NCBI GenBank assembly: GCA_946481625.1
Contig: CAMLOZ010000071.1
Location: 1 to 10,409 of the forward strand
Source of the DNA: an uncultured Haloferula sp.
GTDB lineage: Bacteria > Verrucomicrobiota > Verrucomicrobiae > Verrucomicrobiales > Akkermansiaceae
Direction of reading: 5' to 3'
Length of the DNA stretch: 10,409 bases
The translations under genes were made by a program, and so were the position numbers. Shown here piece by piece: positions 6,098 to 10,409 of this stretch (positions are counted from its first letter, which is position 1; every line of letters begins with the position of its first letter). Under the pieces are notes generated by a model. That model saw only the letters and a program-made list of their open reading frames with translations. It searched no databases and was not told the origin of the DNA.

Positions 6098-6961
6098 ATG
6101 AAACCCCTGCTGATCCTCGCGCCCCTCGCCCTGCTCCTCTCATCCTGCGGGGGCGGCGGTTTCGGCGGCACCAGCGTGGCGGATTCCCCCGCCGTTCTCA
6201 ATGTCTCCGGCTGGGACCCGAAGGAGCGCCAGCGCGGCGGCTCGAGCTACTCCGAGCACGACGTCTCCGCCCTGCGCGCCAACGGTGCCCTCGGTCTCAT
6301 CGCCCGCTCGGCAAAAGGTCCCCTGCTGGACGAAAAATTCCCCGCCTTCCTGAAATCCACCGACCGCCAGGGCATGCTCCTCGGTGCCTACCACTTCGTG
6401 ACCATGGATCAGGACCCTGCGTATCAGGCGGATTCCTTCGTCAACCGCGTCCGCTCCGTCGCCCGCGCGCGGGGGATCAGCCATCGGAAGATCCTGCTCG
6501 TCGGCGACTTCGACACCGCCTCCACGCCCGACCGCCTCGTGAAATTCATCCAGCGCGTCGAGCAACGCACCGGTGTCACTCCCGTCACCTACCTCGAAAA
6601 CAGCGCCAAGCTCCGCTCCAATCTCAGCAATGCCAGCCCCGCGCAAAAATCGATTATCCGCCGCTCCCCCTATTGGATCGCCCTCTACAGCCCCGCCGGC
6701 ACCGAGCGCAGCATGGGCCGCACCCTCACCCCGGACGGCCTGATGGAGCAATACGGCATCTGGAACGAGTGGGCCATGTGGCAATACGGCGGCGTCATCT
6801 GGCAAGGCGGTCGCTCGAATGCCAAGCACTACAACACCGGCTCATGGTCCAGCCCCCGCTATTTCGGCAACATGGCTCACCCGATGGAGCGCAATGTCTT
6901 CAAAGGCGACACCAGCGACTTGAACAATTTCTGGAACCGCCACGGCTGGGCCTGGTGGTAA
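6098..6961 (+). CDS. GH25 lysozyme-like lipoprotein with altered catalytic acids
   Basis: This 287-residue predicted lipoprotein has a glycoside hydrolase family 25 (muramidase) fold. Residues 1-17 end in the lipobox LSSC (Cys17), followed by a Gly-rich spacer. GH25 landmarks appear in order: LNVSGWD (34-40, for DVSxxQ), GAYHF (96-100), DPAYQADSFVNRV, LLVGDFD (134-139), PVTYLEN, YWIALYSPAG, WAMWQYGG (Trp228 onward) and NVFKGDTSDL (266 onward). The barrel is therefore recognisable, but the first-strand Asp is Asn35, and the catalytic Glu of the DxE motif is Asp139 (DFD). It may be a weak or altered enzyme, or a non-catalytic peptidoglycan binder. The ATG at 6098 is chosen because it starts the signal peptide; an upstream TTG would bury it. 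The lipoprotein and the next gene end four bases apart, tail to tail. Confidence 0.75.
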   Translation: MKPLLILAPLALLLSSCGGGGFGGTSVADSPAVLNVSGWDPKERQRGGSSYSEHDVSALRANGALGLIARSAKGPLLDEKFPAFLKSTDRQGMLLGAYHFVTMDQDPAYQADSFVNRVRSVARARGISHRKILLVGDFDTASTPDRLVKFIQRVEQRTGVTPVTYLENSAKLRSNLSNASPAQKSIIRRSPYWIALYSPAGTERSMGRTLTPDGLMEQYGIWNEWAMWQYGGVIWQGGRSNAKHYNTGSWSSPRYFGNMAHPMERNVFKGDTSDLNNFWNRHGWAWW

Positions 6962-6965
6962 TTTG

Positions 6966-7364
6966 TTAGCCACCCGCTTGGGCAGCCTCGTGTTGCGGCA
7001 GGGCTTTCTCTGCACGTCTGCGTTGAACGATCCGAACCCCCGCAAAAACCATCCAAAGCACGAACCAGGAAGTGACCGCAATCCAATGAGGGACGATAAT
7101 ACGGATGCCCCCGGCATCCTCATTCCGAATCATAAGATCGGGAAACCAGCTCATCTTAAGAGCTGCTGAATCGTAAAAGTCCCGCGATATAACGACGGGT
7201 CCTATTTCGCCCCCGACGCTGAAGCCCAAGGCTCCAACTCCTTGGCCAAGACCCCAACTACCGCTCTGCATCGTCGTACTGTAGGACATGGAGTCGCGCC
7301 AAGCCCACGCTAGGAACGCCAAACCCATGAGGCCAAACCAGAAGGTGCGCGAACGGACTATCAT
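6966..7364 (-). CDS. small membrane protein of unknown function
   Basis: The product is 132 residues and was not recognised as a named family. It has an N-terminal hydrophobic helix (about 8-24, TFWFGLMGLAFLAWAWR). An extracytoplasmic-looking Gly/Ser-rich middle of about 65 residues follows. A second helix (HWIAVTSWFVLWMVFAGV, about 93-111) is followed by a basic cytoplasmic tail (RIVQRRRAEK). By hand count G+C over 7021-7320 is about 55%, lower than neighbouring genes (mid-60s or more), so the gene may be recently acquired or under weaker codon selection. Its ATG is 13 bases after the stop of the GNAT-nitrilase gene, so the two probably share a transcript. AAGG a few bases before the ATG is a weak ribosome binding site. 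Similar two-helix proteins recur in Verrucomicrobiota, but this is from memory. Confidence 0.75.
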   Translation of the reverse strand: MIVRSRTFWFGLMGLAFLAWAWRDSMSYSTTMQSGSWGLGQGVGALGFSVGGEIGPVVISRDFYDSAALKMSWFPDLMIRNEDAGGIRIIVPHWIAVTSWFVLWMVFAGVRIVQRRRAEKALPQHEAAQAGG

Positions 7365-7377
7365 GCCTTGGGATTTC

Positions 7378-8961
7378 TCACAAATGCCCCTCCTGCACCC
7401 CCGGCGCGATGATCTCGTTCGCGAGCTTGTTGTGGAACTCGAACAGATCCGTCCGCCGGTCGGTCACCGGCGTCACGCTGCCGCTCATGCGCGAGCGGTA
7501 GAGGTCGGAGATGTCGAGATCCGTCACCAGCATCGTCTCCACGTTGGGGTCGGCCTCGGCCTGGATGCCGTCCCGCGCGAACTCGAAGTCGCTCGGAGTG
7601 AACACGGCGGCGCGTCCGTAGTGAATATCCATCGCCGGCACGTCCGGGAGGTTCCCCACCACTCCGGCAGTCGCCACGTAGATCTGGTTTTCGATCGCCC
7701 TCGCCGCCGCACAGAGGCTCACGCGCAAATAGCCTTGGCGGTTGTCCGTACAGTACGGAATGAATAGTATTTCCACCCCCCGGTCGGCCAGATAGCGCGC
7801 CGCTTCCGGGAACTCCACGTCGTAGCAGATCAACACGCCGACCTTTGCCTTCGGCGTCTGAAGCACGACCAGGGAATCCCCGCCGGAAATGCCCCACCAG
7901 GTCTTCTCCGAGGGGGTGATGTGAAGCTTCGCTTGCGAGACGTAAGTGCCGTCCGGCTTGAAGATCATCGAGGTGTTTTCCAAGCGTCCATCCGGCTGCG
8001 CGACCGGATGAGAGCCCGCAATCAGGTAAAGCCCTTGCTGCCGCGCGAGCCCGCTCATCAGTTCGATGAACTGCGGCGTGTATTCCGAGAGCTTGCGGAT
8101 GCCCTCCCGCGATCCGAGCGGCGGCAGCGCGCTGAGCAATTGCACCGTGAGGAACTCCGGAAACACCACGAACTCCGCACCGTAGTCCTCACCCGCCGTT
8201 TCGACGAAGTAGCGCACCTGGTTCGCGAAGTCGTCGAAGTCCGCCACCTTCCGCATGTGGTACTGCACGCAGGCCACGCGCACCTTGTCGCTCGTCTCGT
8301 CGTTCGCCTGGAACTCCGGGTTGAGCCACTCGATCAGCGCCGCATGGTCGCGCGAACGGTGGTCGTGCAGGTAGTTCGGCATGATTCCGCGCACCGCGAA
8401 GCCTTGCTTGATCTGGAAGCCCAGCACCGGATCCGGAATCTTGCCGTCCTGCACCTGCCACACGTATTCCTCCGGGGTAAGCCGCGCCGCGTGTTCGTCG
8501 TAGTGCCAGAGCCGTGCCCCCGCCAGGATCCGGCGGAGATTCAAACGCCGGCACAAGTCCCGGCGGGCGGAGTAAAGGGCCGCTCCAATCCCCAGCTTGC
8601 GGGCATCGGGATCGACGTAAACATCCGCGCCGTAGAGCGTGTCCCCCTGGGGGTCGTGGTTGTAGAAATAACCGTCGTCCGTGATCCCGTCGTAGGTGTG
8701 CTTCCGCAGCGGATTCCGTCCCAGCGAAACGATCAGCGAAGAAGCCACACCGAGGATCCGGCCATCCTTCTCCGCCAGCAATTGCCCCTCCGGGAACACG
8801 TGCAGATGCGAACGCAGGTGCTTCTCATTCCAAGGTCCGCCCGCATCGTTCGGCTGCGGAAAGCAACGCCGGTGCAGGGCGATGATCGCGGGAATGTCAT
8901 CCACGGTCGGATTGCGGACGAGCACGGAGCCCAGCTTGGTTTCGTGGTCTTTCGGCGGCAC
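7378..8961 (-). CDS. GNAT acetyltransferase fused to nitrilase-superfamily hydrolase
   Basis: This 527-residue fusion enzyme resembles Bacillus subtilis YhcX. Residues about 12-215 form a GNAT domain, with VRNPTVDDIPAIIALHRRCFP at the start and the acetyl-CoA loop VDPDARKLGIGAALYSAR (116-133). Residues about 226-515 form a carbon-nitrogen hydrolase domain. Its Glu-Lys-Cys triad is complete: Glu269 in VVFPEF, Lys345 in QAKLHITPSEK, and Cys379 in LICYDVEFPE. The nitrilase half would hydrolyse an amide or nitrile; the GNAT half would acetylate an amine. The natural substrate of this fusion type is unknown to me. The start is GTG at 8961, chosen because it leaves a short lead into the GNAT domain and there is no downstream ATG before residue 194; AGGA lies 10-13 bases upstream. 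It is likely co-transcribed with the downstream membrane protein gene. Confidence 0.9.
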   Translation of the reverse strand: MPPKDHETKLGSVLVRNPTVDDIPAIIALHRRCFPQPNDAGGPWNEKHLRSHLHVFPEGQLLAEKDGRILGVASSLIVSLGRNPLRKHTYDGITDDGYFYNHDPQGDTLYGADVYVDPDARKLGIGAALYSARRDLCRRLNLRRILAGARLWHYDEHAARLTPEEYVWQVQDGKIPDPVLGFQIKQGFAVRGIMPNYLHDHRSRDHAALIEWLNPEFQANDETSDKVRVACVQYHMRKVADFDDFANQVRYFVETAGEDYGAEFVVFPEFLTVQLLSALPPLGSREGIRKLSEYTPQFIELMSGLARQQGLYLIAGSHPVAQPDGRLENTSMIFKPDGTYVSQAKLHITPSEKTWWGISGGDSLVVLQTPKAKVGVLICYDVEFPEAARYLADRGVEILFIPYCTDNRQGYLRVSLCAAARAIENQIYVATAGVVGNLPDVPAMDIHYGRAAVFTPSDFEFARDGIQAEADPNVETMLVTDLDISDLYRSRMSGSVTPVTDRRTDLFEFHNKLANEIIAPGVQEGHL

Positions 8962-9012
8962 GGCACAGTCCTAATCCCATCCCGACCTGGAGCAAAGGAT
9001 TTGAGGGGTCTG

Positions 9013-9086
9013 TCTCAAGGAGCGCCGGCGTCCCGCCGGTGACATCCCGCATCTCAAGGAGCGCCGGCGTCCCGCCGGTGACATCC
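9013..9086 (+). repeat. tandem pair of 35-bp repeats, each a GGAG-headed TCC-loop hairpin
   Basis: Two identical 35-base copies lie at 9013-9047 and 9052-9086 (period 39, spacer CGCA). Each contains GGAG (9019-9022, 9058-9061) directly before an 8-bp hairpin CGCCGGCG/CGCCGGTG with a TCC loop (9023-9041, 9062-9080). The G-T pair makes the stem complete only as plus-strand RNA or ssDNA. They lie upstream of the GNAT-nitrilase gene, in its 5' region. The pattern resembles paired REP elements. Confidence 0.75.
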
Positions 9087-9309
9087 GGCAAATGGTTTCA
9101 ACAACCGCTATAGCCGACTACCACGGCTCCTTGCTCTACAAAGCGAGAAGTCGTTCTTTGTCGAAAAAGTCGGACTCCCTTCCCGCCAGCCTCGCCGCAT
9201 GAGCCGGATCCCGGCAAGGCACAACTGCGGCCTCATAAGCCCCAGCGGAGCGGCAAGGGGATGGCCGCCCGGATTTGTCCGGCGGTAAAGGGTATCAGCG
9301 CAGCGGCCT
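9087..9309. other. gene-free spacer with minor structures
   Basis: No credible gene was seen. It contains a 5-bp stem AGCCG/CGGCT (9112-9128), an exact 11-base direct repeat GCGGCCTCATA (9227-9237 and 9303-9313), and a hairpin CCGcCCGGA-TTTG-TCCGGCGG with one bulged C (9265-9285). Words such as AGCCCCAGCGGAGCGGCAAG look like dispersed intergenic repeats of this bacterial group, judged from memory only. Confidence 0.45.
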
Positions 9310-9451
9310 CATAGGCTATAAATCGTTACGGCCGGCACGGGGGTAAACCCAAGAAACCCCGTGCCGGCCGTATTTGGATCAGCTGCTACAAACTGGAGTG
9401 AAGAAACCCAAGAAATCACTCCGCTCGCCACAGCCTATGTGAGTCCAAATA
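9310..9451. other. candidate structured element: twin hairpins with a shared loop and interleaved pairings
   Basis: Hairpin 1 has a perfect 16-bp stem (9327-9342 with 9357-9372) and the 14-base loop GTAAACCCAAGAAA. Hairpin 2 has a 7-bp stem GGAGTGA/TCACTCC (9395-9401 with 9416-9422) and the 14-base loop AGAAACCCAAGAAA. The stems are unrelated; the loops share their last 12 bases. CATAGGCT (9310-9317) pairs with AGCCTATG (9432-9439), and TATTTGGA (9371-9378) with TCCAAATA (9444-9451), crossing the first pairing. It may be a non-coding RNA, a mobile REP-like unit or a protein-binding site. Strand is undecided; on the minus strand it lies in the region downstream of the antiporter gene. No T-run makes it a plain terminator. 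Confidence 0.5.
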
Positions 9452-9522
9452 AAGCGCCGCGCGTGCCAATTCCCGTCGAATATTAAGGAAAAATCGTCAC
9501 ATTTCCGCGCCCAACGGCACGA

Positions 9523-10409
9523 CTATGAACGTGGCGCATCGATCAACTCCTCTTCCTTGCCGTCCACGATTTGACGGATGTCGTCGTCGGACAGATCGAT
9601 CCGCTGATACACGCCCTTCGCCGCGTCGATCATCGCCACCGCCGACTCGCGTTCGTCCTGGATCACCTCGATGTCCAGCGCGCGGAGCTGTTCGACCTCC
9701 GCGGCGAATTTCGCCCGGCCAAAGATCACGATCCCCGGATTGTGCTCCCGGACGAGCGGCACGGCGGCGGCGGTCAACTCGGCGGCGGGAAACGTGAAAG
9801 CCACCATCCGCGCACGGCCAATCCCCGCGAGTTCGAGCGCTTCCGGATGGGAGGCATCCGCGAAAAGCACCGGCTGGCCGGACGCCTTGAGGGCGCGCAC
9901 CGTATCGGAGTTCAGCTCGAGCACCAGGGTATCCACGCCGCTCTGTTTGAGGGCCTCGTTGAGCGCGCGGCCCACCGGACCGTAACCGCAGATCACCGCG
10001 TGGTCGGAGATCTCCTTGATCGCCAGCGTCGGCGTCAGGTTCTCGGCCACGGTCTTCTTCTTCGGCTTGAAGAACCCCGACATCTCCAGACTCCTCCCCA
10101 CCGGTCCGCTGGCGCGCATGAGCAAGGGCACCAGCGCCATCGTGAATGCCGCGCAACTCAGCAGGAGTTGCTGGATCGATGGATCGGCGGGCCGGTAGTC
10201 GGCCGCCTTGCCGAGCAACACCAGCGAGAATTCCCCCGCACTGGAAAGCGCCGCACCGGTCAGCAGGGCCGGCCGCAAGGGCAGTTTGAAAAGACGCGCC
10301 ACGTTGAACGCGATCGTCCCCTTCACGATCAGGATCAGGATGCTGAAGCCGAGGATCCGCATCCAATCCGCCATCACGATCCCGAGATCGATCTGGAGTC
10401 CCACCGAAA
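9523..10409 (-). CDS. KefB-type CPA2 cation:proton antiporter, C-terminal part with TrkA-N domain (cut by window edge)
   Basis: The last 294 residues of a monovalent cation:proton antiporter of the CPA2 family are present. At the edge the reading begins SVGLQIDLG, which matches the conserved FFVSVGMxID segment; the GTG in it is therefore internal, not a start. Three transmembrane stretches follow (ILGFSILILIVKGTIAF, LLTGAALSSAGEFSLVLLG, LLLSCAAFTMALVPLL), including the family motif GEFSLVL. A Lys-rich linker (FFKPKKKTV) leads to a Rossmann TrkA-N/RCK domain starting HAVICGYGPVGRALNE, whose GxGxxG loop (about 9968-9993) binds NAD(H) or another nucleotide to gate transport. A short acidic tail follows (LSDDDIRQIVDGKEEE). 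The role is probably K+ or Na+ efflux in pH or stress response; the ion is not shown by sequence. The N-terminal transport half lies beyond the window. Confidence 0.9.
   Translation of the reverse strand, partial: SVGLQIDLGIVMADWMRILGFSILILIVKGTIAFNVARLFKLPLRPALLTGAALSSAGEFSLVLLGKAADYRPADPSIQQLLLSCAAFTMALVPLLMRASGPVGRSLEMSGFFKPKKKTVAENLTPTLAIKEISDHAVICGYGPVGRALNEALKQSGVDTLVLELNSDTVRALKASGQPVLFADASHPEALELAGIGRARMVAFTFPAAELTAAAVPLVREHNPGIVIFGRAKFAAEVEQLRALDIEVIQDERESAVAMIDAAKGVYQRIDLSDDDIRQIVDGKEEELIDAPRS

Noticed and set aside
7921..9042. 373-residue Arg/Val-rich plus-strand frame
   Set aside because: It is antisense to the GNAT-nitrilase gene, which has complete catalytic motifs.
8897..9091. 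Short minus-strand frame encoding a repeated DVTGGTPALLE peptide
   Set aside because: The peptide repeat is simply the translation of the tandem 35-bp hairpin repeat and the frame overlaps the GNAT-nitrilase start; not a credible gene.
9327..9422. Twin hairpins as intrinsic terminators of the antiporter gene
   Set aside because: Neither stem is followed by a T-run on the minus strand, and a terminator does not explain the shared loop.
9310..9451. Retron ncRNA or insertion-sequence ends
   Set aside because: The hairpins and flanking complementarity invite the idea, but no reverse transcriptase or transposase gene is present in the window.
10402..10404. GTG as the start codon of the antiporter gene
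   Set aside because: The frame stays open to the window edge and the residues around it (SVGLQID) match an internal conserved segment of the family, so the gene continues beyond the window.

Overview
The window is G+C-rich bacterial DNA with very C-ending codon use and almost no Shine-Dalgarno motifs. It carries ordinary housekeeping and accessory genes separated by spacers full of hairpins. The gene types, a small two-helix membrane protein and the hairpin style suggest Verrucomicrobiota (a Luteolibacter-like member). That assignment is inference from pattern memory; there is no marker gene here.

Layout. 1-509 (-): N-terminal part of a patatin-like phospholipase, running off the left edge. 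603-1530 (+): an Fe-S pair, an IscA/ErpA-type carrier followed by an HscB-like J-domain protein. 1531-1906: a spacer with several hairpins, some headed by GTAG like REP elements, and a short A+T-rich repeat. 1907-4179 (+): adenosine deaminase and a class V aminotransferase overlapping by ATGA, so probably one operon. 4180-4370: hairpins and a terminator facing the next gene. 4371-5054 (-): UPF0173-type metal-dependent hydrolase. 5068-5106: strong intrinsic terminator of the gene behind it. 5124-5984 (-): exported FKBP-type prolyl isomerase. 6098-6961 (+): GH25-like lipoprotein with altered catalytic acids. 6966-7364 (-): small membrane protein of lower G+C. 7378-8961 (-): GNAT-nitrilase fusion enzyme. 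8962-9522: about 560 bases with no credible gene but dense structure. 9523-10409 (-): C-terminal half of a KefB-type CPA2 antiporter with a TrkA-N domain, running off the right edge.

How the genes relate. The clear functional links are the Fe-S pair (cluster carrier plus co-chaperone) and the ada-aminotransferase pair (purine salvage and amino-group or glyoxylate metabolism, linked by translational coupling). The FKBP isomerase and the GH25-like lipoprotein are divergent and both exported, so both act in the envelope. The membrane protein probably shares a transcript with the GNAT-nitrilase.

The least explained part is the non-coding DNA. At 9327-9422 two hairpins with unrelated stems carry almost the same 14-base loop. 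Two 8-bp complementary pairs around them interleave in a pseudoknot-like order. Elsewhere GTAG- or GGAG-headed hairpins, several with a TCC loop, resemble REP elements mobilised by REP-associated tyrosine transposases. No transposase or reverse transcriptase is in the window, so any mobilising enzyme would have to act in trans.
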